Source: a virus. From it: a DNA stretch of 31,241 nt. The translations under genes and the position numbers were made by a program. Shown here piece after piece: positions 1-6,672 of this stretch (positions are counted from its first letter, which is position 1; the number at the start of each line of letters is the position of its first letter). The notes under the pieces were generated by a model, which was not told the origin of the DNA, ran no database searches, and saw nothing but the letters and a program-made list of their open reading frames with translations. The DNA lies in IMG/VR virus record IMGVR_UViG_3300010150_000087, positions 1-31,241 of that record. The stretch is one strand, 5' to 3'.

Positions 1-2
1 CA

Positions 3-473
3 GAAATACGTGAAACAGAAATTGAATTCTATGTAAATGGAGTAATGACATTGTATAGTGGTTTCGAAGAACTATACTCAAAATTGTATGGTAAAAATGC
101 ATTCGATAAATTATGCAAAAGCGTAGAACACATTGCACAAGAAAAGTTCATACAAGAACTCAAGCACCCAAAGATAATGCAACAACTTGACGATGTGACT
201 GCCAAAAAATACATCAACAAACTAATAAGAGTAAATGAAAAATACGCTATCAGCAAAACTAAAATGCGTGATAAAGATATGGAATACGAGGTATGGTATA
301 GTAGTAATTACATAATAAAACAATTGACTAAAAGAATTGATAAAAACCTTTTAGTAAGACATAATTGCAAACCCACTACACATAAAGGTGACGGTACAAG
401 CACTCATGAAATTGCAGTACTTCAAACTATCATTAACAAAAAAACTATAGAAAATAGTACAATCAATCCTTAA
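3..473 (+). CDS. Unknown protein, 5' end cut by the window
   Basis: The frame is open from the very first bases. Although an ATG lies at 45, the codons before it (reading EIRETEIEFYVNGV) continue without a stop to the window edge, so the true start is probably upstream and this is a C-terminal part of at least 157 residues. The visible part is mainly charged and helical, Lys/Glu-rich, with no signal peptide or membrane segment. No catalytic motif is recognisable. It is followed after 7 bp by the next + gene, so it belongs to the same operon. I do not recognise the family. The call as a real gene is firm because of its length, tight packing and uninterrupted frame; the function is unknown. Confidence 0.75.
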   Translation, partial: EIRETEIEFYVNGVMTLYSGFEELYSKLYGKNAFDKLCKSVEHIAQEKFIQELKHPKIMQQLDDVTAKKYINKLIRVNEKYAISKTKMRDKDMEYEVWYSSNYIIKQLTKRIDKNLLVRHNCKPTTHKGDGTSTHEIAVLQTIINKKTIENSTINP

Positions 474-480
474 TAATAAT

Positions 481-849
481 ATGATACAAATCAAACAATT
501 TACTCAACAAAGAGTTGCCGACTTGAAAAAAAGTATTGTCGGTACTCCAAGCGCTACATATCTTGATAAATTTATGCAAGCAAACCACGGTAGCAATGAC
601 GTGCTACTAGTACAAATGGCTAAACAGTATGGTTACGAATTAGCCCTTGACGATGTCAATAAAGAAATAGATAAAGTTCTAAATGACAAAAAACGTAACC
701 TCTTTAGTTATGAAACTAAGCAACCACTACTTAGTACAGACACTATTGAAGACGTATTCACAATCATTGCAAAGAATCCTAAAAACTTAACACGCAAAGA
801 ATGTGCAATACTCATGTATAACACAATTAAAAATCAGTTTAACAATTAA
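481..849 (+). CDS. Unknown 122-residue protein
   Basis: A soluble, helix-rich protein of 122 residues with no signal peptide, membrane span, cysteine cluster or nuclease motif. It starts at an ATG after an A/T-only leader (taataataat), as is usual in this phage, and lies 7 bp after the preceding gene and 11 bp before the peptidase gene, so all three are probably co-transcribed. One copy of the strand-polar 10-mer (757-766) falls inside it and is read as Phe-Thr-Ile. I do not recognise the family. A role in early takeover of the host would fit the position but is only a guess. Confidence 0.7.
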   Translation: MIQIKQFTQQRVADLKKSIVGTPSATYLDKFMQANHGSNDVLLVQMAKQYGYELALDDVNKEIDKVLNDKKRNLFSYETKQPLLSTDTIEDVFTIIAKNPKNLTRKECAILMYNTIKNQFNN

Positions 850-860
850 ATTCAATCCAC

Positions 861-1994
861 ATGAAAAAAAACGATTTCTTAGCATCAATTATGAGAGTAC
901 AGTCAGCCTCATACAAAACACACAGAATGGCTAAATTCATAACCAAGACACTACAAAAAGACGGACTTGGTTACACCAGAGATAAATATGGTAACATCTA
1001 TGTGACTAAGGGTGATGCAAACTTATACCCAACTATGGTATGCCATATAGATACTGTACATGACATCAATGACAATGTACGTATTGTACGAACAGGCGAT
1101 AAAATGTTTGCTATTGACTCAACAAATTGCCATAGAATTGGTATTGGAGGTGATGATAAAGTTGGTATTTATATTACACTATGTTGCCTACGTAAATTTG
1201 ATAACTTCAAAGCAGTCTTCTTCCTAGACGAAGAGGTTGGATGTGTTGGTTCTTCAAATGCAGACTTCAGCTTCTTTGATGACAGCACTTTAGTATTAGA
1301 ATGTGATAGACGTGGTTATGGTGACTTCGTCACAAATATATCAGGAACTAAACTAAGTGACGATACACTTATAAATGATATACAAAAAATTCTTGACGAT
1401 TATAAATTCGTTACTTGTAATGGAGGTATCACAGATGTAGGTGAAATAGCAGAAAACCATGATATACAAGTTGCGAATATGTCATGCGGTTACTATGAAC
1501 CACATAGCAACAATGAATACATTGTCATATCAGAGGTAGAAAAAGTCAAAAGTATGTGTATGAAGATACTATCAGCAACTCAGCTGAAACAATACACTAT
1601 GGATAAAGACTCACGTGTTACATATAATGCTTATCATGACTATGACTCAGGATATGGGTTTAACTATGGTGTAGGTAACTACAACAGACATGTATATGGA
1701 GCTTGGACTCAACCTAGTGACCATAACGGACAAGGTACAGCATATTACGATGAAGGATATGTTGGTGAAGAAGGATACGTAAAAGTACACCAGAAATGTA
1801 ACGAATGCAGTAACAACAGTATGCTATATGACGAGTATGAAGATGCGTTTTGGTGTCAGAATTGCGGACATTACATATCAGCATACGAGTTGGATGTACT
1901 GACAGAAATTCACGACGACGTACGTGATGAAATAGAAGAAAAACTTGGATATGATCCACTATTTACTAACCCTGAAAATTCACAATCATGCTAG
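861..1994 (+). CDS. M20/M28-like zinc peptidase with C-terminal zinc ribbon
   Basis: This looks like a co-catalytic zinc aminopeptidase or carboxypeptidase. The metal-site pattern can be followed in order: H62-x-D64 (CHIDTVHD), GGDDK with D98/D99, DEE at 123-125 with E124 as the likely general base, D149 (ECDRRG) and H215 (PHSNNEY). In M20 enzymes such as PepT a lid or dimerisation domain of about 110 residues or more lies between the fourth and last ligands. Here only about 65 residues separate D149 and H215, so the catalytic domain is the compact M28-like form. After a Tyr/Gly-rich linker (about 245-305) comes a CxxC-x15-CxxC zinc ribbon at C313, C316, C332 and C335, which is not part of the peptidase fold. 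The stop overlaps the next start by 7 bp. The substrate is unknown; degradation of a host protein or processing of a phage protein are both possible. Confidence 0.8.
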   Translation: MKKNDFLASIMRVQSASYKTHRMAKFITKTLQKDGLGYTRDKYGNIYVTKGDANLYPTMVCHIDTVHDINDNVRIVRTGDKMFAIDSTNCHRIGIGGDDKVGIYITLCCLRKFDNFKAVFFLDEEVGCVGSSNADFSFFDDSTLVLECDRRGYGDFVTNISGTKLSDDTLINDIQKILDDYKFVTCNGGITDVGEIAENHDIQVANMSCGYYEPHSNNEYIVISEVEKVKSMCMKILSATQLKQYTMDKDSRVTYNAYHDYDSGYGFNYGVGNYNRHVYGAWTQPSDHNGQGTAYYDEGYVGEEGYVKVHQKCNECSNNSMLYDEYEDAFWCQNCGHYISAYELDVLTEIHDDVRDEIEEKLGYDPLFTNPENSQSC

Positions 1995-3760
1995 ATATAA
2001 TAATAAAAGACGCAGTACGCAATGTTATCAATGATGATTACATCAAAACATTCAAAACACCAGACGGTACAAGTAATCATCTATTACATATGAAAATACT
2101 AGACGTTTGTGACACTATAGCACAAGGAGTTCATGCTGACAGAATATTAGATATGTATAACTTAACATATAAAATTCAAGAAAGCGATTGTAGTACACAA
2201 TTCGCTAGACGTACAGCACTAAAAATTGTAGGTAAATTACGAACATCCATTTACTTTAAATATTTGACAGCTCATAATACATTTCAAGATAGTACAGGCA
2301 TAATGTACTCAGTTGACTTCAAAATTGATGAGTATAAAGATGTGCTTGACCTAGGAGGTTACAAATTAAAAATATATGACATTGTCAAACTGCAATATAA
2401 TATGTACAATTCCAAACGCAGTAAAAAATATTCAATGATGTCTGAAACACTCAAAAGACGTATTGGTAGAATTGTTGACAGAATGAGACCAAGCAATGAT
2501 AATATATTTGCAAATGACCACGATAAACAGCGTATAAATAAACTTGGACGTACAATAAACTTAATTGATAACACTAACTATCATATAGATACTGTTAGAA
2601 ACTTCACAATCAACAAAGAAGGTAAAATGACTTGCTTGCCAAAAGGTAAACAATGTAGAACAATTGAAAGTGAACAAGGTACTGTATGGGCTAGAGACAG
2701 GCGACAAGAAATTAAATATGGTAAAGGTATACGAGCTATACTTAATCAACCTAATCTACCACCAACTACTATGACTGATATACAAAATATATCACAATTA
2801 CTAAAAGCTGAATATACATTTACAGGCGAAATTAAAATAGTAAAAGGTGAAGATATAAGAACATATTATCACTGCGACGCATATGCAAGAGGTAATACAG
2901 AATCACTTGGCAACTCTTGTATGAGACATGACTCTTGTCAAGACTTCTTTGATATATATGTCGACAACCCCGACAAAGTCAAAATGGTTATAGCTGATAC
3001 AAGTGAGGGTATTATAGGAAGAGCATTACTATGGTATACAGACTGTAAAACATTGATAATGGATAGAATATATGGTAATGAAATCACAATCAACGCATTA
3101 AAACAATGGGCACACAACAATGGATATATGCACAAAAAAGTTCAAAGCTATTCAAACGACACAGAATTTGTGACTAGTGTAGGTGAAATTATTGAAGGTA
3201 ATTATACTATCACACTTGATAGAAATAATGACTATATGCCATATATGGACACATTCAAATATACAGAAGACTTGTACTCTAGAAAACTAGAATTAACTAA
3301 TGACAGTAATTACGACAACTATACACTTGACGCTACAGACGGCGGTGAGGCAGGAGGGACATTATGTGTAAATGGAGATAGGTATCATGAAGATGATGTA
3401 TGTTATATTGAATGCGGCACAGTTGAAGAAGGTTACTATCACAATGACGACACATTTTATTGCGAATGGAGTAATTACGATTATCACAGAGATGATATGG
3501 TTAGAACTATAGACGGAGATTGCGTATTCTATGAGGCTGACGACCTTGTACATATGGAACATTGCGATGAATATGCACATGCAGATGATGTTGTATTCTC
3601 AGACTATATTAGCTCTTGGATATTGTGCAAAGACTCTGTAATGTGTGTAGTCAAAGGAGATATACTTAAATCAGAATCAACAACTATTACTGTAAACGAT
3701 ACTGAATATACAGTACACCAAGACGTAACACTTGACGAACTTGAAGAATTCTTATCATAA
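1988..3760 (+). CDS. 590-residue phage protein with acidic Tyr/His/Cys repeats
   Basis: The start ATG overlaps the end of the peptidase gene by 7 bp and is itself the last base of a TTCACAATCA copy (1979-1988). Residues 1-280 are basic and helical. A central segment (about 290-395) carries GNSCMR near 310, GRALLW and MDRIY near 358; I recall similar segments in unnamed proteins of large phages but know no function. Residues 461-550 hold a degenerate repeat with Y-x-x-D-D steps (YHEDD, YYHNDD, YDYHRDD, FYEADD, YAHADD) interspersed with cysteines (YCEW, MEHCDEY). These look like short metal-binding or treble-clef-like units, which is inference. The Leu codon choice leans more to CTN than in the primase gene. 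Its co-operonic position with a zinc-ribbon peptidase suggests a shared early function. Gene call firm, function unknown. Confidence 0.75.
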   Translation: MLDIIIKDAVRNVINDDYIKTFKTPDGTSNHLLHMKILDVCDTIAQGVHADRILDMYNLTYKIQESDCSTQFARRTALKIVGKLRTSIYFKYLTAHNTFQDSTGIMYSVDFKIDEYKDVLDLGGYKLKIYDIVKLQYNMYNSKRSKKYSMMSETLKRRIGRIVDRMRPSNDNIFANDHDKQRINKLGRTINLIDNTNYHIDTVRNFTINKEGKMTCLPKGKQCRTIESEQGTVWARDRRQEIKYGKGIRAILNQPNLPPTTMTDIQNISQLLKAEYTFTGEIKIVKGEDIRTYYHCDAYARGNTESLGNSCMRHDSCQDFFDIYVDNPDKVKMVIADTSEGIIGRALLWYTDCKTLIMDRIYGNEITINALKQWAHNNGYMHKKVQSYSNDTEFVTSVGEIIEGNYTITLDRNNDYMPYMDTFKYTEDLYSRKLELTNDSNYDNYTLDATDGGEAGGTLCVNGDRYHEDDVCYIECGTVEEGYYHNDDTFYCEWSNYDYHRDDMVRTIDGDCVFYEADDLVHMEHCDEYAHADDVVFSDYISSWILCKDSVMCVVKGDILKSESTTITVNDTEYTVHQDVTLDELEEFLS

Positions 3761-3761
3761 T

Positions 3762-3890
3762 ATGAAAAACATAAAATATTACTTTCGACTGATAAGAGCA
3801 TTCATAATAACACTATTACATTATATCGTTTGGATTATACTTATGATTGGTATATTCCTTTCGTGTGGAGGAAGAGGCGGCGATACATAG
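3762..3890 (+). CDS. Tiny lipoprotein-like membrane peptide (42 residues)
   Basis: The ATG lies one base after the stop of the 590-residue gene, and the frame runs 42 codons to a TAG. The N-terminus is basic (MKNIKYYFRLIRA), followed by about 20 hydrophobic residues ending in IFLSC and then GGRGGDT. This is a bacterial lipoprotein signal: basic n-region, hydrophobic h-region and a lipobox-like F-L-S-C. Bacteroidetes lipoproteins often continue Cys-Gly/Ser. If processed, the mature lipopeptide would have only eight residues. The stop codon lies in the loop and descending stem of the terminator hairpin, so translation and termination are physically linked. A role in lysis or envelope change, as in small lysis lipoproteins, is possible but unproven. 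It could also be a plain one-span membrane peptide. Confidence 0.55.
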   Translation: MKNIKYYFRLIRAFIITLLHYIVWIILMIGIFLSCGGRGGDT

Positions 3891-3902
3891 TCGCCTTTTT
3901 TA
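3871..3902 (+). terminator. Rho-independent terminator of the first gene block
   Basis: AGGCGGC (3875-3881) pairs with GTCGCCT (3890-3896) around an eight-base loop, with one G-U pair, and the stem extends by weaker A-T and G-T pairs. It is followed at once by a T run (3896-3901). The stop of the small lipoprotein-like gene falls at 3888-3890, at the loop/stem junction. Confidence 0.8.
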
Positions 3903-3937
3903 ATTAACATTAAAAAATTAAATTAAAAATAGAAATT

Positions 3938-4084
3938 ATGACACAATCACAAAAAAGAGCACAACACGAACTAACTCAGTTAGATTTATGGTTCAAGACA
4001 AATAAAAAATCTCAAGGTTCAGACAAATGGAATAAAAATTTAAATAGAGCTATTGATTTATCAGAAATAATCCTAGACTTATAA
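3938..4084 (+). CDS. Unknown 48-residue protein
   Basis: A 48-codon frame starts after a long A/T leader (aaatagaaattATG) just downstream of the terminator and ends three bases before the next ATG. The product is hydrophilic, Gln/Lys/Asn-rich, with one likely helix in the first third (around ELTQLDLWF) and a second near the end (RAIDLSEIILDL). There is no signal peptide or cysteine. The packing against the next gene and the typical A-rich leader support a real gene; I do not recognise the family. Confidence 0.5.
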   Translation: MTQSQKRAQHELTQLDLWFKTNKKSQGSDKWNKNLNRAIDLSEIILDL

Positions 4085-4087
4085 AAC

Positions 4088-4309
4088 ATGAAAACTATGT
4101 ATAAAATAATGAACGAGACTAATTGGCCTGAAGAACACACAACTCAGTTGTCTTTAGAACAAGCAAACGAATTGTTAAAAGATTTAGAGGAAACATTTCC
4201 AAATGAGCAATACTCAATATGGATTGATGAATATAAACCAAAAAAAGAAAAGCATTATAATGATAATGCAATAGACGGTTGGGAAGATATGTTCCCTTCT
4301 TATGATTAA
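4088..4309 (+). CDS. Unknown small acidic protein (73 residues)
   Basis: A 73-residue acidic protein beginning MKTMYKIMNETNW, with a helix rich in Leu/Glu (SLEQANELLKDLEE) and an acidic aromatic C-terminus. Small proteins of this general make-up, starting with a short strand and then an alpha helix, are common as accessory genes in flavobacterial phages, but no function is known to me. It sits three bases after the 48-residue gene and 17 bp before the next one, on the same transcript. No membrane segment or metal motif is visible. Confidence 0.6.
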   Translation: MKTMYKIMNETNWPEEHTTQLSLEQANELLKDLEETFPNEQYSIWIDEYKPKKEKHYNDNAIDGWEDMFPSYD

Positions 4310-4326
4310 TAATTAAACTTAAACAA

Positions 4327-4533
4327 ATGGAAAAATTAGTAAACGATGCAATTAAATTTTGGAAAAGAATTGGAAAAGAAAACGGTTGGGTTCTTGGCAA
4401 ACGTGGTGTAACAGTATGGATTGACGATGACGGTAATAGTATTGATAGTTGTTACAATCCTGACAACACAAACAACAGATCATATATAGTACACCACATA
4501 AGTGGCAAAATAGTAGAAACAATACAAAAATAA
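4327..4533 (+). CDS. Unknown 68-residue protein
   Basis: A 68-residue soluble protein with a basic, amphipathic N-terminal helix (KLVNDAIKFWKRIGKE) followed by what looks like short beta strands (GVTVWIDDDGN, RSYIVHHISGKIV). It is the last gene before the noncoding region and a GC-rich hairpin begins seven bases after its stop. I recognise no family. A small nucleic-acid-binding or host-interaction protein would fit the charge distribution, which is only inference. Confidence 0.6.
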   Translation: MEKLVNDAIKFWKRIGKENGWVLGKRGVTVWIDDDGNSIDSCYNPDNTNNRSYIVHHISGKIVETIQK

Positions 4534-4539
4534 CAAACA

Positions 4540-4565
4540 AAGGCGGCTAAAAAAAAAGTCGCCTT
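4540..4565 (+). terminator. Hairpin after the small-gene block, possible terminator
   Basis: AAGGCGGCT (4540-4548) pairs with AGTCGCCTT (4557-4565) around a loop of eight A residues, with one G-U pair. The core GGCGGC...GTCGCC is the same as in the terminator at 3871-3902, but here no T run follows on the + strand, so it may be a weak terminator, an RNA 3'-end stabiliser or a protein-binding hairpin. Read on the - strand it is followed by a T-rich stretch. Confidence 0.5.
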
Positions 4566-4611
4566 ACTTAAATTAATACATACATACATAAGCACAAACA
4601 TACTTGAACAA

Positions 4612-4621
4612 TTCACAATCA
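4612..4621 (+). repeat. Strand-polar dispersed 10-mer TTCACAATCA (intergenic copy)
   Basis: This is the only intergenic copy of a dispersed motif and it lies five bases before the iteron array. Exact copies on the + strand start at 757, 1979, 2603, 4612, 8085, 10171, 13832, 16157, 21143 and 31213. The 9-base core TCACAATCA with another first base occurs in the 10-mers starting at 3083, 5988, 7265, 12756 and 25119. I found no reverse-complement copy on the + strand. Copies fall in all three sense frames of the + genes and antisense within the - genes, so coding does not explain them. Confidence 0.85.
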
Positions 4622-4626
4622 CCGAG

Positions 4627-4677
4627 GATGCGACTGAGATGCGACTGAGATGCGACTGAAAAACAGGATGCGACTGA
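4627..4677 (+). repeat. 11-bp iteron array (GATGCGACTGA, four perfect copies)
   Basis: Three perfect tandem copies of GATGCGACTGA (4627-4637, 4638-4648, 4649-4659) are followed by a seven-base spacer and a fourth perfect copy (4667-4677), then a fragment ATGCG (4679-4683). The period of 11 bp is about one helical turn, so a protein bound to each copy would sit on one face of the DNA. The array is the GC-richest part of a 243-bp noncoding stretch at the head of the recombination and replication genes. Both an origin and an operator are possible. A short ACAT microsatellite lies at about 4577-4590. Confidence 0.85.
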
Positions 4678-4727
4678 AATGCGTTAAAAACCCTCATGTA
4701 GTGCAGTTTTGTGCTCAAAACACTAGG

Positions 4728-4754
4728 TTATGAACAAAAAAAGAACTATATTTG
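4728..4754 (+). promoter_or_regulatory. Possible Bacteroidetes-type promoter for the recombination block
   Basis: TATATTTG at 4747-4754 matches the flavobacterial/Bacteroidetes -7 element TAnnTTTG and lies 22 bases before the ATG at 4777. A TTA at 4728-4730 stands roughly where the -33 TTG is expected, which is a weak match. The octamer also occurs by chance inside genes (2503-2510 and 21165-21172), so only its position after the iterons and before a gene block makes this call. Confidence 0.35.
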
Positions 4755-4776
4755 TTAATATAAATCCAATTTAATT

Positions 4777-5028
4777 ATGAAAACAAAAGACTATTTACAC
4801 TCAGATTTACTAAGCTGCAAAAAAAACGATTTAGTGTTTGAAAAAACCTATTCCTTAATCGATAAGCTTGCAAAAAAACAAACTGAAATGATGTGTGCTG
4901 CATTTAATTTAGATCAAGACAACCATATAAAGGAGCTTGAGAAAATGAACGCGACACACTACTCAGATGACATTATTGAGCTAGTAAACTACACAATTGC
5001 AAACTTTAATAAATCTAAAAAATTATAA
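4777..5028 (+). CDS. Unknown 83-residue protein
   Basis: First gene after the iteron region, with a typical taattATG start. It is a soluble, helical, Lys/Asp/Asn-rich protein of 83 residues with a likely long amphipathic helix in the middle (YSLIDKLAKKQTEMMCAAF). There is no signal peptide or recognisable catalytic motif. The next gene follows after two bases, so they are co-transcribed and probably translationally coupled. Its position as first gene of the recombination/replication transcript would fit an early regulator or iteron-binding protein, but nothing in the sequence proves it. Confidence 0.65.
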   Translation: MKTKDYLHSDLLSCKKNDLVFEKTYSLIDKLAKKQTEMMCAAFNLDQDNHIKELEKMNATHYSDDIIELVNYTIANFNKSKKL

Positions 5029-5030
5029 TT

Positions 5031-5453
5031 ATGAGTTATAGATCTAGAAACATCTTTGAGAGGTTTGTAAAAATTTATCAAAACAAAAAAAACAACAAAA
5101 TAAGCAGGTTGCAGAACAAAAAAGACGGCGACACGTACATTTACAGACGCTTGACGATAATGAATATTGATAATGATCACTTTATATTCGATAACTCTAC
5201 AGACATCTACAGGCCCTTAAATGAAGAAGAAATAAAAGAACTGGATGAAGGAGATATTGATGATTTTTGCGACAAGTTATTCCTGCTAAATTCAATGCAA
5301 CGCATTAAAAACAATAAAAAGAAAATGCAAATTGCAATTATAAAAAATAACGACAAAGAAAAGCAATATCACTACAGAATTGCTTCTGAAACTATAAAAA
5401 CACTAAAGAATTTCTTGGATATTAACAAGAAAAAGACTAAATTTGTTAATTAA
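5031..5453 (+). CDS. Unknown 140-residue basic protein
   Basis: Basic N-terminus (about residues 1-40, many Arg/Lys/Asn), an acidic centre (PLNEEEIKELDEGDIDDF, about 62-80) and a basic C-terminus. The opposite charges could allow nucleic-acid binding with an acidic protein-contact loop, but no fold is recognisable. It begins two bases after the preceding stop and is 17 bp ahead of the candidate annealing-protein gene. I do not recognise the family; the gene call rests on length, packing and leader sequence. Confidence 0.65.
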   Translation: MSYRSRNIFERFVKIYQNKKNNKISRLQNKKDGDTYIYRRLTIMNIDNDHFIFDNSTDIYRPLNEEEIKELDEGDIDDFCDKLFLLNSMQRIKNNKKKMQIAIIKNNDKEKQYHYRIASETIKTLKNFLDINKKKTKFVN

Positions 5454-5470
5454 TATTTAAATCTATTCAA

Positions 5471-5875
5471 ATGAAAACAGAAAGATTAAAAGAACTGTAC
5501 TTAAAGTACGGTTTATCGAAAGACGATGTCTTTAAACATCAACACTACATTATTATCACAAGGTCTGGGATTGATAAAATCCAAGCAAGTGAAAAAATCA
5601 AAATTACTTATGATGTAATCAACTGCGAAACAAATTTTTGCGTTGTAAAAGCTAACGCACTTGTTGGCGAAAACAGTATTCAAACATTTGGCTCGGCTTT
5701 AAAAGGATCCAATCACAGAGACGGGAATTGTAATACCTGGTATGTTATGGAAATGGCAGAGAAGAGAGCTATGAGCAGAGCTGTGCTAAAATTAACAGGG
5801 TTCTACGAGCTAGGGGTCTTCGGTGAAGATGAAAGTGAGGACTTTAAAAGAAAGGATGCGTCATGGAAAAAGTAA
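5471..5875 (+). CDS. Candidate single-strand annealing/recombination protein
   Basis: Residues 25-120 show a pattern I associate with phage recombination-type proteins: TRSGIDKI and alternating strands, a conserved-looking FGSA turn (73-76), and then a helix MEMAEKRAMSRAVLKLTG (93-110). The latter is reminiscent of the 'MAEKRA..RA.LKL' helix of ERF/Rad52-like annealing proteins. It ends GEDESEDF plus a basic tail, and at 134 residues it is short for such a protein. The downstream gene, overlapping by 13 bp, is an exonuclease, and an SSB-like protein follows; annealing protein + exonuclease + SSB is a common phage recombination set. Family assignment is from context and pattern memory, not certain; a small replication accessory protein is the alternative. 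Confidence 0.45.
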   Translation: MKTERLKELYLKYGLSKDDVFKHQHYIIITRSGIDKIQASEKIKITYDVINCETNFCVVKANALVGENSIQTFGSALKGSNHRDGNCNTWYVMEMAEKRAMSRAVLKLTGFYELGVFGEDESEDFKRKDASWKK

Positions 5876-6594
5876 TCAAAAAACTACAAGACGATAAGCA
5901 TTACTATGGTGAGTTTGGTCAGAAGTATTTATCAAACTCAGACATAGATGCTCTTATCAACAATCCGTATAGTTTTCACCAACCTAAATCACAATCATTG
6001 CCGTTTCTCTACGGGTCGGCATTTCATGAAATGGTTATGTTTGGTAAAAGCGACAACATGGAATCTATTGAGTCATCAACTCGCACAACTAAAATCTATA
6101 AACAAGCAATTTTAGATAGTGGTAAAGAAATAATTTTACTACAAAAAGAGGCTGACGAAATACTAAATATGGTTGATATTTTTAAGTCAAATGACAACAT
6201 CAAGGAGGTGCTAAACACTAAAAATATACAGTTTGAAGTACCCTCTGTAGGTTTTATGACAGAAAACGATATCCCATGGAAAGGTAAGGCTGATATCATT
6301 ACAGATGATTTTGTTTATGATATTAAGACATGTTCAAAGCTTAAAAGTTTTCGCAACAGCTCTAGATCCTATAATTACGATAGTCAAGCGTTTATATACT
6401 CTAAACTATTTCAGAAACCTATGAAGTTTTTAGTAATAGAAAAAGGTACTGGACTTATTGGAATATTTGAAACATCAGACGAAGCGTATGATAACGGATA
6501 TTACAAAGTTGAAGCAGCGGAAACTCAATTTCTAAAGTATTTTGTAAACAAAGAGGCAGACCTCAAAAACTTTACTAAGTATGGCGAAATATAA
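5863..6594 (+). CDS. PD-(D/E)XK exonuclease (RecE/DUF3799-like)
   Basis: A 243-residue nuclease of the RecB/RecE-like PD-(D/E)XK superfamily. Visible motifs: the N-terminal YLSNSDIDALINNPY, typical of DUF3799-type phage exonucleases; GSAFHEM with H55; E125; WKGKAD with D144; YDIKT with D153-x-K155; and DSQAFIY with Q175. The set H...D...DxK...Q is the complete active site of a processive 5'-3' dsDNA exonuclease. The start is supported by an AAGGA just upstream and overlaps the preceding gene by 13 bp, so the two products are made together. It would resect DNA ends for annealing or repair, or degrade host DNA. The family call is firm, the exact role inferred. Confidence 0.85.
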   Translation: MEKVIKKLQDDKHYYGEFGQKYLSNSDIDALINNPYSFHQPKSQSLPFLYGSAFHEMVMFGKSDNMESIESSTRTTKIYKQAILDSGKEIILLQKEADEILNMVDIFKSNDNIKEVLNTKNIQFEVPSVGFMTENDIPWKGKADIITDDFVYDIKTCSKLKSFRNSSRSYNYDSQAFIYSKLFQKPMKFLVIEKGTGLIGIFETSDEAYDNGYYKVEAAETQFLKYFVNKEADLKNFTKYGEI

Positions 6595-6670
6595 TACTGA
6601 AGAAAAAGTAGAGCGTTTAGCTATAAAAACATTTTTAATAATAATTTTAATTTTAATTTTTAATTCATAA
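6581..6670 (+). CDS. Possible 29-residue one-span membrane peptide
   Basis: A 29-codon frame overlaps the end of the exonuclease gene and ends two bases before the next ATG. The product has a charged N-terminus (MAKYNTEEKVERLAIK) and then TFLIIILILIF, long enough for one short membrane span, ending NS. The exact fit between the two flanking genes speaks for translation, but the AT-rich stretch could also produce such a frame by chance, and there is no Shine-Dalgarno. Confidence 0.3.
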   Translation: MAKYNTEEKVERLAIKTFLIIILILIFNS

Positions 6671-6672
6671 CT

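Noticed and set aside
45-47. ATG at 45 as the start of the first gene
   Set aside because: The frame is open to the left edge, and the GGAG before the ATG is only two bases away, too close to serve as a ribosome site. A partial gene is more likely.
4577-4590. ACAT microsatellite as a functional element
   Set aside because: Short, imperfect and without dyad symmetry; noted only as part of the noncoding stretch.
4627-4683. CRISPR array
   Set aside because: Repeats are 11 bp and directly adjacent, without spacers of constant length.
4534-4776. tRNA or other structured RNA gene in the longest noncoding stretch
   Set aside because: No cloverleaf, T-loop or anticodon arm could be found; the content is explained by the hairpin, the iterons and the promoter-like element.
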